A DNA stretch of 64,000 nt from Acidovorax soli. Lineage in GTDB: Bacteria > Pseudomonadota > Gammaproteobacteria > Burkholderiales > Burkholderiaceae_C. The stretch covers positions 106,119 through 170,118 of the forward strand of contig NZ_JACHLK010000015.1 in assembly GCF_014207955.1 (NCBI RefSeq), given 5' to 3'. The notes under the pieces were generated by a model. The model ran no database searches, was not told the DNA's origin, and saw only the letters and a list, made by a program, of their open reading frames with translations. Below are positions 7,494-14,964 of this stretch, one piece after another. Every line of letters starts with the position of its first letter. Position 1 is the stretch's first letter. The position numbers and the translations under genes are program-made.

Positions 7494-9299
7494 TCAGAAC
7501 GTACGGACCTTGGGAGGCACGCTGTCCACCGTCAGGGGCTTGAGGTTGACGGGCTTGTAGGTCAGGCTGTTGTCTGCGCTGTGCCACAGGGTGTGCTTCA
7601 TCCACTCCTTGTCGTTGCGGCCCAGCGGGAACTCGGCGTGGTCGGCAGGGTGCTCGTAGTCGTACACCGTGTGCGCGCCGCGGCATTCGCGGCGGGCCGC
7701 GGCCGAGGTCATCGTGGCCTGGGCCACTTCGATCAGGTTGTCGACTTCCAGGGCTTCCATGCGGGCCGTGTTCCAGACCTTGGACTTGTCCTTCAGGGTC
7801 ACGCCGCTCACACGTTCACGGATGGCGTTGATCTTGACCACGCCTTCGTCCATGCTGGCCTGCGTGCGGAACACGCCGGCGTGCTGCTGCATGCTCGAGC
7901 GGATGTCGTTGGCCACGTCCTGGGCGTAGATGCCTTCGGTCGAGTCCTGCAGCTGGTTCAGGCGGGCCAGGGTGCGGTCGGCACCGTTGGCGGGCATGGG
8001 CTGGTGCTCGCCCGAGCCCTTGACGAAGTTCACGATGTGCTTGCCGGCCGACTTGCCGAAGACCAAGAGGTCCAGCAGCGAGTTCGTGCCCAGGCGGTTG
8101 GCGCCGTGCACCGAGACGCACGAGCACTCGCCCACGGCGTAGAGGCCGTTGACGATGTTGTTCTGCTGGCCGTCGTGCACCACGACCTGGCCGTTGATGT
8201 TGGTGGGGATGCCACCCATCTGGTAGTGGATGGTGGGCACCACAGGAATCGGTTCCTTGGTGATGTCCACGTTGGCGAAGTTGTGGCCGATCTCTTCCAC
8301 CGATGGCAGGCGCTTGCGGATGGTGTCCGCGCCCAGGTGGTCCAGCTTCATCAGGATGTAGTCCTTGTTCGGACCGCAGCCACGGCCTTCCTTGATTTCC
8401 TGGTCCATCGAGCGCGACACGAAGTCGCGTGGTGCCAGGTCCTTCAGGGTGGGCGCATAGCGCTCCATGAAGCGCTCGCCATTGCTGTTGAGCAGGATGG
8501 CGCCTTCACCGCGGCAGCCTTCGGTCAGCAGCACGCCCGCGCCGGCCACGCCGGTGGGGTGGAACTGCCAGAACTCCATGTCCTGCAGCGGGATGCCGGC
8601 ACGTGCCGCCATGCCCAGGCCGTCGCCGGTGTTGATGAAGGCGTTGGTCGATGCCGCGAAGATGCGGCCCGCACCGCCGGTGGCCAGCAGCACGGCCTTG
8701 GCCTGCAGCTCGTACAGGTCGCCGGTTTCCAGTTCGAGTGCGGTCACGCCGACCACGTCGCCCTTGTCGTTGCGGATCAGGTCCAGCGCCATCCACTCCA
8801 CGAAGAAGTTGGTCTTGGACTTCACGTTCTGCTGGTACAGCGTGTGCAGCATGGCGTGGCCGGTACGGTCGGCAGCGGCGCAGGCGCGCTGCACGGGCTT
8901 CTCGCCGTAGTTGGCGGTGTGGCCGCCGAAGGGGCGCTGGTAGATGGTGCCGTCGGGGTTGCGGTCGAACGGCATGCCGAAGTGTTCGAGCTCGATCACC
9001 ACGTTCGGTGCTTCGCGGCACATGAACTCGATGGCGTCCTGGTCGCCCAGCCAGTCGGAGCCCTTGATGGTGTCGTAGAAGTGGTAGTGCCAGTTGTCCT
9101 CGCTCATGTTGCCCAGCGAGGCGGACACGCCGCCCTGCGCCGCCACCGTGTGCGAGCGGGTGGGGAAGACCTTGGACAGGCAGGCCACGTTCAGGCCTGC
9201 GCGGGACAGTTCCAGCGATGCGCGCATGCCGGAGCCGCCGGCGCCGACGATGACGACGTCGAACTTGCGCTTGGTGATGTTAGCTTTGGTGTAGCTCAT
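7494..9299 (-). CDS. sdhA: Succinate dehydrogenase flavoprotein subunit
   Basis: A 601-residue flavoprotein oxidising succinate to fumarate. The N-terminal dinucleotide-binding motif is VVIVGAGGSGMRASL (about 15-29). The covalent FAD site falls in SHTVAAQGG (about 47-55; the family's flavin histidine). HPTG near residue 245 and the RAxxE/R substrate-binding stretches are intact. The C-terminal FRxxxxxDEGV and EYPLG-type segments are also visible. Length matches the family. ATG 9299 is supported by comparison, starting MSYTKANITKR. The gene lies between sdhD and sdhB in a tight run. Confidence 0.98.
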   Translation of the reverse strand: MSYTKANITKRKFDVVIVGAGGSGMRASLELSRAGLNVACLSKVFPTRSHTVAAQGGVSASLGNMSEDNWHYHFYDTIKGSDWLGDQDAIEFMCREAPNVVIELEHFGMPFDRNPDGTIYQRPFGGHTANYGEKPVQRACAAADRTGHAMLHTLYQQNVKSKTNFFVEWMALDLIRNDKGDVVGVTALELETGDLYELQAKAVLLATGGAGRIFAASTNAFINTGDGLGMAARAGIPLQDMEFWQFHPTGVAGAGVLLTEGCRGEGAILLNSNGERFMERYAPTLKDLAPRDFVSRSMDQEIKEGRGCGPNKDYILMKLDHLGADTIRKRLPSVEEIGHNFANVDITKEPIPVVPTIHYQMGGIPTNINGQVVVHDGQQNNIVNGLYAVGECSCVSVHGANRLGTNSLLDLLVFGKSAGKHIVNFVKGSGEHQPMPANGADRTLARLNQLQDSTEGIYAQDVANDIRSSMQQHAGVFRTQASMDEGVVKINAIRERVSGVTLKDKSKVWNTARMEALEVDNLIEVAQATMTSAAARRECRGAHTVYDYEHPADHAEFPLGRNDKEWMKHTLWHSADNSLTYKPVNLKPLTVDSVPPKVRTF

Positions 9300-9330
9300 T
9301 GTTGTTTGCCTTCAGTCGCGGGGGGATCAA

Positions 9331-9696
9331 TCAGAGACGCCACAGAACCTGGATGCCCCAGCCGGCGCAGCCGACGAGCCAGACGATGGTGAAAACCTGC
9401 AGCGCCAGGCGCAGGCCCACGGGCTTGATGTAGTCCATCAGGACTTCGCGCACGCCCACCCAGGCGTGCCAGGCCAGCGAAATGATCACGGTGAAGGTCA
9501 GCACCTTCATCCATTGGGCCGAGAAGATGCCGGCCCACTTGTCATAGCCGATGGGGCCCTTGTTGAAGATGACCTGCACCAGCAGGGCCAGCGTGAACAG
9601 CGCCATCAGCACTGCCGTGACGCGCTGGCTCAGCCAGTCGCGCAGACCATAGTGGGCGCCGACGACGACGCGCTTGGAACCGTAATTGACGGACAT
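9331..9696 (-). CDS. sdhD: Succinate dehydrogenase membrane anchor subunit
   Basis: A 121-residue protein with three predicted membrane helices (about 22-44, 55-78 and 90-115). It opens with VNYGSKRVVVGAHYGLRDWLSQR, typical of SdhD, and contains AWHAWVGVREVLMDY, with the histidine and aspartate-tyrosine region used for heme b and quinone binding. It pairs with SdhC to anchor SdhAB and reduce ubiquinone. GAGGAAAAAC precedes the ATG. It is located between sdhC (69 bases upstream) and sdhA (31 bases downstream). Confidence 0.95.
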   Translation of the reverse strand: MSVNYGSKRVVVGAHYGLRDWLSQRVTAVLMALFTLALLVQVIFNKGPIGYDKWAGIFSAQWMKVLTFTVIISLAWHAWVGVREVLMDYIKPVGLRLALQVFTIVWLVGCAGWGIQVLWRL

Positions 9697-9765
9697 GGAT
9701 GTTTTTCCTCTTGTTATGTGGGGGGCACTGGGTGGCAGCGGCCGCCGCCTTTTTTATTGGATGGG

Positions 9766-10200
9766 TCAGTACAGGCCGAACAGCTTGGCGCCCAGCACCA
9801 GGGCCAGGGCGATGCTGATCACGAACACGGTCAGCGCCGAACTCTTGCCGAACTGCTTGTTCACGGCGCTGTGGCTCACGTCCATCCACAGGTGGCGCAC
9901 ACCGGCCGTGAAGTGGTGCAGGTACGACCAGATCAGCGCCAGGGCCACGAGCTTGATGAACCAGCCGGGCACGAAGCCGATGCCGATGTTGAATGCCGCC
10001 GTGAATTTGGCGAACGAGATTTCGGACGACACCGAGGTGTCGAACATCCAGATGATGAAAGGCAACAGCAGGAACATGATCAGCCCGCTGGCGCGGTGCA
10101 GGATCGACACCCAGGCCGCAGGCGTCATGCGGTAGGTGGTGAGGTCCTTGAAGGCATTGATGTTGCGGAATTCAGGCCGTTTTTTGGCGAGCTCGGTCAT
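9766..10200 (-). CDS. sdhC: Succinate dehydrogenase cytochrome b556 subunit
   Basis: A 144-residue membrane protein with three helices (roughly 35-55, 75-100 and 118-142). It begins with KKRPEFRNINAFKDLTTYRM and contains SILHRASGLIMF, the SdhC signature where the S-x-x-H-R residues contribute to the quinone site, and HHFTAGVRHLWMD, which supplies the heme-ligand histidine region. It is the first gene of the minus-strand respiratory and TCA run and is preceded by a candidate promoter, so it likely starts the operon sdhCDAB-sdhE-gltA. Confidence 0.96.
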   Translation of the reverse strand: MTELAKKRPEFRNINAFKDLTTYRMTPAAWVSILHRASGLIMFLLLPFIIWMFDTSVSSEISFAKFTAAFNIGIGFVPGWFIKLVALALIWSYLHHFTAGVRHLWMDVSHSAVNKQFGKSSALTVFVISIALALVLGAKLFGLY

Positions 10201-10227
10201 GTTGAGTGCTTTCGTGGATGTAACTTC

Positions 10228-10256
10228 TTTGTAATTCGGACATGCAAAGAACGCAA
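10228..10256 (-). promoter_or_regulatory. Candidate sigma70 promoter of the sdh-gltA operon
   Basis: On the minus strand TTGCGT (complement of 10251-10256) is followed after exactly 17 bases by TACAAA (complement of 10228-10233), placed 28 bases upstream of the sdhC start. The match is 4/6 for each box. No copy of the GntR-operator-like palindrome found near gntR is visible here. Confidence 0.4.
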
Positions 10257-10333
10257 AATTCTATTGCAACGCAACACACAGAGGGTCAATGGTCCCTAAA
10301 GATCGACATTTCCGCTCAGGTGCCAGGGTGGTG

Positions 10334-11122
10334 TCAGCTCAATTCATTACGGTAGTGGTGCGTGTCCGTGAGGTACAGCCCGCGCCGTAACTCCATAGGA
10401 ACATCGTTGTAGGTATACGCAATGCGCTCCACGCTGAGCAGCGGCGTGCCCGGTGCCACCTTTAGCACCGCAGCCTGTTCGGGGTCAGGCAACACGGCTC
10501 GTATTTTCTCCTCGGCGCGCACCATGCGCACGCCGAAATCGATTTCGAACATCGCATAGGTCGGGCCCTGGTAGCTGGCCAGCTGGTCGGCCGTCAGCCC
10601 CTTGAAAGCCTGGCCCGGCAGCCAGATGTCTTCGAGAATGGTCGGTACGCCCACGAACGACAGCACGCGCCGGGCCTGGATCACCGGGTCGGCGCTGCGC
10701 AGGGCCAGGGCGCGCGCCACATCGGCCGTGGCGCGCACGCGCTTGCAGTCGATCACCTGGCGCTGGGCGCGGCCCTCGCCGCGGGCGTCACCGGTGTCGG
10801 GCATGAGCTTCAGAAAGCGGTACTGCACATGCTGCTCGGCATGCGTGGCCACGAAGGTGCCCTTGCCCTGGCGGCGCATCACCAGGTTCTCGGCGGCCAG
10901 CTCGTCGATGGCCTTGCGCACCGTGCCCTGGCTCACGCGAAAGCGCGCGGCCAGCTCCATCTCGCTGGGAATGGCCTCGCCCGGCTTCCATTCGCCCTGC
11001 TGCAGGCTCTGCAGGATCAGGCCCTTGATCTGCTGGTACAGCGGGCTGAACGCCGGCGTGGCAGCGCCCGTACCAGCCGCGGGCTGTGCAGGGTTGTCGG
11101 CGTTGAGCGGGATCGAGGACAT
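10334..11122 (-). CDS. GntR-family (HutC/FadR-like) transcriptional regulator
   Basis: A 262-residue regulator. Residues ~25-95 hold the winged helix-turn-helix (FSPLYQQIKGLILQSL, then IPSEMELAARFRVSQGTVRKAIDELAAENLV and RRQGKGTFVA). Residues ~105-255 form a UTRA effector domain of the HutC subfamily (VERIAYTYNDVPMELRRGLY, then THHYRNEL). ATG 11122 is chosen over upstream ATGs because the region before it is low-complexity and leader-like. It is divergent from mdh and upstream of sdh on the same strand, so it plausibly senses a TCA-cycle acid. A palindrome at 11231-11242 lies in the shared intergenic region. The effector is unknown. Confidence 0.93.
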   Translation of the reverse strand: MSSIPLNADNPAQPAAGTGAATPAFSPLYQQIKGLILQSLQQGEWKPGEAIPSEMELAARFRVSQGTVRKAIDELAAENLVMRRQGKGTFVATHAEQHVQYRFLKLMPDTGDARGEGRAQRQVIDCKRVRATADVARALALRSADPVIQARRVLSFVGVPTILEDIWLPGQAFKGLTADQLASYQGPTYAMFEIDFGVRMVRAEEKIRAVLPDPEQAAVLKVAPGTPLLSVERIAYTYNDVPMELRRGLYLTDTHHYRNELS

Positions 11123-11230
11123 GGCGGTCGGCTGGTGGGCGGTGTCGGGGGCTCTGTGGGGCTCGGTGCGGGTGCTGCGAACGGGCAGGCGCACACCTTG
11201 CCCAGTTTCTTTTTCAGGGCTCCGATCATA

Positions 11231-11242
11231 TCTTATATAAGA
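11231..11242. promoter_or_regulatory. Perfect palindrome, candidate GntR operator between gntR and mdh
   Basis: TCTTATATAAGA is a perfect 12-base inverted repeat in an AT-rich island within otherwise GC-rich sequence. A further AAGAC half-site follows at 11245-11250. It lies 109 bases upstream of the GntR start and 12 bases before the mdh -35 candidate, a suitable position for controlling both divergent genes. Binding is inferred. Confidence 0.5.
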
Positions 11243-11253
11243 CATAAGACAAA

Positions 11254-11283
11254 TTGACCGGGGTATTGAATCGGCGGTACACT
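11254..11283 (+). promoter_or_regulatory. Candidate sigma70 promoter of mdh
   Basis: TTGACC at 11254-11259 (5/6) and TACACT at 11278-11283 (4/6) are separated by 18 bases. The mdh ATG lies about 97 bases downstream, leaving a moderate leader. Confidence 0.45.
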
Positions 11284-11379
11284 CCAAGGCTGTTTTGCGG
11301 GGCACGGGCTGCTGGTAACAGGCGCTGGTGCTTGCGTTGCACACACCCCTGATTTCCTCACTTCCCTGGAGTTCTCACC

Positions 11380-12366
11380 ATGAGCAAGAAGCCCGTTCGC
11401 GTTGCCGTCACCGGCGCCGCTGGTCAAATCGGTTACGCACTGCTGTTCCGTATCGCCTCCGGCGAAATGCTGGGCAAGGACCAACCGGTCATTCTGCAAC
11501 TGCTCGAAGTGCCTGTCGAAGGCCCCCAGAAGGCGCTTAAGGGCGTGATGATGGAGCTGGACGACTGCGCGTTCCCGCTGCTGGTCGGCATGGAAGCCCA
11601 CAGCGACCCGATGACCGCCTTCAAGGATGCCGACTACGCGCTGCTGGTCGGCTCGCGCCCCCGCGGCCCTGGCATGGAACGTGCCGAACTGCTGGCCGTC
11701 AACGGCGCCATCTTCACGGCACAGGGCAAGGCCCTGAACGCCGTGGCTTCGCGCAATGTGAAGGTGCTGGTCGTCGGCAACCCTGCCAACACCAACGCCT
11801 ACATCGCCATGAAGTCGGCACCTGACCTGCCACGCAAGAACTTCACCGCCATGCTGCGCCTGGACCACAACCGCGCTGCCAGCCAGATCGCTTCCAAGAC
11901 CGGCAAGGCCGTGGCCGACATCGAGAAGCTGACCGTCTGGGGCAACCACTCGCCCACGATGTACGCCGACTACCGTTTCGCCACCATCAACGGCGAAAGC
12001 GTCGCCAAGATGATCAACGACCAGGAATGGAACGCCAACACCTTCCTGCCCACCGTGGGCAAGCGCGGCGCCGCCATCATCGAAGCACGCGGCCTGTCTT
12101 CGGCTGCCTCGGCTGCCAACGCCGCCATCGACCACATGCGTGACTGGGCCCTGGGCACCAACGGCAAGTGGGTCACCATGGGCATCCCATCGGACGGCCA
12201 GTACGGCATCCCCAAGGACACCATGTTCGGCTTCCCTGTCACCTGCGAAAACGGCGAGTACAAGATCGTCGAAGGCCTGGAAATCGACGCCTTCTCGCAA
12301 GAGCGCATCGACAAGACCCTGGCCGAGCTGCAAGGCGAGCAAGACGGCGTCAAGCACCTGCTGTAA
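11380..12366 (+). CDS. mdh: Malate dehydrogenase
   Basis: A 328-residue NAD-dependent enzyme that interconverts malate and oxaloacetate. The Rossmann motif VTGAAGQIGYALLFRIASG is at residues 9-27, the catalytic loop contains RPRGPGMERAELL, the NPANTN segment binds NAD, and LTVWGNHSPTMYADY carries the active-site histidine. Sequence type and length fit the group of 325-330 residue bacterial/cytosolic-like malate dehydrogenases common in Burkholderiales. A CCCTGGAG ribosome site precedes the ATG. It opens a plus-strand run with tam, a CitE-like gene, a small secreted gene and acnB. Confidence 0.98.
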   Translation: MSKKPVRVAVTGAAGQIGYALLFRIASGEMLGKDQPVILQLLEVPVEGPQKALKGVMMELDDCAFPLLVGMEAHSDPMTAFKDADYALLVGSRPRGPGMERAELLAVNGAIFTAQGKALNAVASRNVKVLVVGNPANTNAYIAMKSAPDLPRKNFTAMLRLDHNRAASQIASKTGKAVADIEKLTVWGNHSPTMYADYRFATINGESVAKMINDQEWNANTFLPTVGKRGAAIIEARGLSSAASAANAAIDHMRDWALGTNGKWVTMGIPSDGQYGIPKDTMFGFPVTCENGEYKIVEGLEIDAFSQERIDKTLAELQGEQDGVKHLL

Positions 12367-12386
12367 TCCGCAGACCAAGTCCTTCA

Positions 12387-13169
12387 ATGGCCGACTGGAA
12401 CCCCGCGCTCTACCGCCGCTTCGAGGACGAGCGCACGCGCCCGGCCGATGAGCTGCTGGCGCGTGTTCCCCTGGCCCAGGCCACCCACGTGGTGGACCTG
12501 GGCTGCGGGCCGGGCAATTCCACCGAGCTGCTGGTGCGGCGCTTTCCACAGGCGCAGGTCACCGGCATCGATACTTCCGAAGCCATGCTGGCCAGCGCGC
12601 GCGAGCGCCTGCCCGGCACGGCCTTCGAGCGTGGCGACATCGCCACGTGGGTGCCCGCCGTGGCGCCCGACCTGATTTACGCCAACGCTGCCCTGCAATG
12701 GGTGGCGGGGCACGAAACCCTGGTTCCCCGGCTGTTCAGCCTGCTCGCCCCCGGCGGCGTGCTGGCCATCCAGATGCCCGACAACCGGCAGGAACCCTCG
12801 CACCGCCTGATGCGTGCCGTGGCCGGCGAAGCGCCCTGGCGCGAGCCCATCGGCGACGCCGATGCCGTGCGCACCGAGCTGGCCACCATCGCCGGCTACT
12901 ACGACATGCTGGCCCGCGATGCCGCCAGCGTGGACGTGTGGCACACGGTCTACCAGCATGTCATGCCCTCGGCCGGCTCCATCGTCGACTGGCTGCGCAG
13001 CACCGGGCTGCGCCCCTTCCTCGATGCGCTGCCCGATGACGCGCTGCGCGCCGGCTTCCTGGCCGAGTACGAGCGCCGCATCGCCGAGGCCTACCCCGAG
13101 CGCAGCGACGGCAAGCGCCTGCTGGCCTTCCCGCGCATGTTCATTGTGGCGCAACGCCGCCCCGCATGA
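12387..13169 (+). CDS. tam: Class I SAM methyltransferase, trans-aconitate 2-methyltransferase-like
   Basis: A 260-residue protein. VVDLGCGPGNSTELL (about 30-44) is the SAM-binding motif I and GIDTSEAMLASAR is motif II. The opening MADWNPALYRRFEDERTRPA and the phrase NAALQWVAGHETLVPRLF match Tam enzymes, which methylate trans-aconitate formed spontaneously from cis-aconitate and so relieve inhibition of aconitase. The position between mdh and acnB supports that reading. It starts at ATG 12387, 20 bases after mdh, and its stop overlaps the next start (ATGA), so it is in an operon. Confidence 0.88.
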   Translation: MADWNPALYRRFEDERTRPADELLARVPLAQATHVVDLGCGPGNSTELLVRRFPQAQVTGIDTSEAMLASARERLPGTAFERGDIATWVPAVAPDLIYANAALQWVAGHETLVPRLFSLLAPGGVLAIQMPDNRQEPSHRLMRAVAGEAPWREPIGDADAVRTELATIAGYYDMLARDAASVDVWHTVYQHVMPSAGSIVDWLRSTGLRPFLDALPDDALRAGFLAEYERRIAEAYPERSDGKRLLAFPRMFIVAQRRPA

Positions 13170-14176
13170 TGACGAGCAACGCTACCTCCGCGCACCCCGC
13201 CACTGTACTGCTGGGCGCCCAGGCCGCTGCCAGCCGCCTGCCCGTGTGCGACCACTACAGCGGTGTCGAAGCGCGCATGAAAAAAAGCCTGCAGCTGCAG
13301 GCTGAGATGGCGGCCGAGTTCGGCCACTGCGTGTTCGACGTGACGCTCGACTGCGAAGACGGCGCCCCTGTGGGCCAGGAGCGCGAGCACGCCCGCCTGG
13401 TCGCATCGCTGGCGCTGAATGCCGCCGAGGGCGCGCGCGTGGCCGCCCGCGTGCACACCGTGGACCATGCGGCTTTTGCCAACGACATGGCCACCATCGC
13501 GGGCGAGGCCGGCCACCGGCTCTCGCACATCATGGTGCCCAAGGTCGAGTCGGTGGACGACGTGCTGCACGCCGAGAAGGCGCTGCTTGCCGCATCGGCC
13601 GGCCACCTGCCGCTGCATGTGCTGATCGAATCGCCCGCCGCCGTGCACCGCGCCTTCGAGATCGCTGCGCACCCGCGCGTGCAGAGCATCAGCTTCGGGC
13701 TCATGGATTTCGTCTCCGCGCATGGCGGGGCCATCCCTTCGTCGGCCATGGGCTCGCGCGGCCAGTTCGAGCACCCGCTGGTGGTGCGCGCCAAGCTGGA
13801 GATCGCCGCCGCCTGCCACGCGCATGGCAAGGTGCCCTCGCACTGCGTGGTGACCGAGTTTTCCGACACCGCTGCCATGCAGGCCGCCGCCACCCGCGCC
13901 AGCGCGGAGCTGGGCTACACCCGCATGTGGAGCATTCACCCCGGCCAGATCCGCCCCATCCTGCAGGCCTTTGCGCCGCAGCAGGACGAGATCGCACTGT
14001 CCGCCCGCATCATTGCCGCTGCCGCGCAGGCCGACTGGGCACCCATCAGCCACGATGGCAGCCTGCACGACCGCGCCAGCTACCGCTACTACTGGCAGGT
14101 GCTCGAACGTGCCCACCAGACCGGGCGCACGCTGCCGCCCGAAGTGGCCCACTGGTTTGCTTCCCCCCACGCCTGA
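13166..14176 (+). CDS. HpcH/HpaI (CitE-like) aldolase/citrate lyase family protein
   Basis: A 336-residue TIM-barrel protein. Family residues are visible: VTLDCEDGAPVGQ provides the metal-binding acidic pair (about 53-60), HIMVPKVESVDD the substrate-binding lysine/glutamate, LIESPAAV the second metal-binding glutamate and SISFGLMDFV the later acidic residue. CitE-like proteins of this group include malyl-CoA, citramalyl-CoA and other CoA-ester lyases. No citrate lyase alpha or gamma subunit is nearby, so this is not a citrate lyase complex. The start overlaps the tam stop by four bases. The exact substrate is unknown; location in a TCA cluster suggests an organic-acid CoA ester. Confidence 0.85.
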   Translation: MMTSNATSAHPATVLLGAQAAASRLPVCDHYSGVEARMKKSLQLQAEMAAEFGHCVFDVTLDCEDGAPVGQEREHARLVASLALNAAEGARVAARVHTVDHAAFANDMATIAGEAGHRLSHIMVPKVESVDDVLHAEKALLAASAGHLPLHVLIESPAAVHRAFEIAAHPRVQSISFGLMDFVSAHGGAIPSSAMGSRGQFEHPLVVRAKLEIAAACHAHGKVPSHCVVTEFSDTAAMQAAATRASAELGYTRMWSIHPGQIRPILQAFAPQQDEIALSARIIAAAAQADWAPISHDGSLHDRASYRYYWQVLERAHQTGRTLPPEVAHWFASPHA

Positions 14177-14197
14177 AACCTTTCCAGGACCTTTCCC

Positions 14198-14875
14198 ATG
14201 AAATCTCTGATTCTCACCTCCGCCCTGATGCTGGTGGCCCCTGGCCTTGCCCTGGCGCAGGCCGCTGCAGAGCCCGCCAAGAAGAGCGCGCCCGCCGCCA
14301 AGAAGGAAGCTGCTCCCAAGAAAGAAACCGCCGCCGCCAAGCCGGCAGCCAAGCCCGCCACCAAGTCGGCCGAGGCCAAGGACAAGGCCCCTGCCAAGAA
14401 GACCGCCAAGGCTGAGCCCACGAGCAGCCGCCAGCAGCTGAACACGGCGGCCAACCAGGTGGCCTCGGGCCTCATCGCGGCCGATGCCGCCCTGAGCCCT
14501 GAAGAGCAGGCCATTGCCCAGAAGGTGCACACGGGCCGCATCGCCTGCGAACTGGGCGCCGTTGTCAACGTGACGGCCGACCCCGCCATCCCCGGGCGCT
14601 TCCACATCGAGGGCAAGGGCTTCAAGTACCACATGACTCCCGTGGTCACCAGCACCGGCGCGGTGCGCCTGGAAGACCAGAAGGCCGGCGCCGTGTGGCT
14701 GCAGATCGCCAACAAGTCCATGCTCATGAACCAGAAGCTGGGCCAGCGCCTGGCCGACGAGTGCATGAGCGCCGAGCAGACCCTGGTGGCCGAGGCCGCC
14801 AAGAAGGCGCCGCCCCAGAGCGTGTTCGATCCCGCGCCTGCCGCCACGGCAGCGACGGCCACCGCCACCAAATAA
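14198..14875 (+). CDS. Exported Ala/Lys-rich hypothetical protein
   Basis: A 225-residue protein with a signal peptide (MKSLILTSALMLVAPGLALAQA, cleavage near ALA-QA at about residue 21). Residues ~23-75 are an Ala/Lys/Pro-rich low-complexity linker of the histone-H1 type. A folded domain follows (about 80-205) with two cysteines (C in RIACELGA and DECMSAEQ) that could form a disulfide in the periplasm. The C-terminus is Ala/Thr-rich. I do not recognise the domain. It lies between the CitE-like gene (21 bases) and acnB (89 bases) in the same orientation, so it is probably co-transcribed, but no functional link is evident. Confidence 0.8.
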   Translation: MKSLILTSALMLVAPGLALAQAAAEPAKKSAPAAKKEAAPKKETAAAKPAAKPATKSAEAKDKAPAKKTAKAEPTSSRQQLNTAANQVASGLIAADAALSPEEQAIAQKVHTGRIACELGAVVNVTADPAIPGRFHIEGKGFKYHMTPVVTSTGAVRLEDQKAGAVWLQIANKSMLMNQKLGQRLADECMSAEQTLVAEAAKKAPPQSVFDPAPAATAATATATK

Positions 14876-14964
14876 CCAGAGCCGACGAGACACGGTACCC
14901 CCGCGCCGCCTGGCCCTAGCAGCCCCGGCGCAACCACCCCACTTTAGAACGCAACCGGAGAAAA

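Noticed and set aside
10334..11344. Upstream starts for the GntR gene
   Set aside because: The extra 74 residues are Arg/Pro-rich with no family match, and they would cover the palindrome and the mdh promoter region.
12168..12386. Longer start for the Tam-like gene
   Set aside because: The frame is open upstream, but it runs through the end of mdh and yields an Arg/His-rich shadow. Family similarity begins at ATG 12387.
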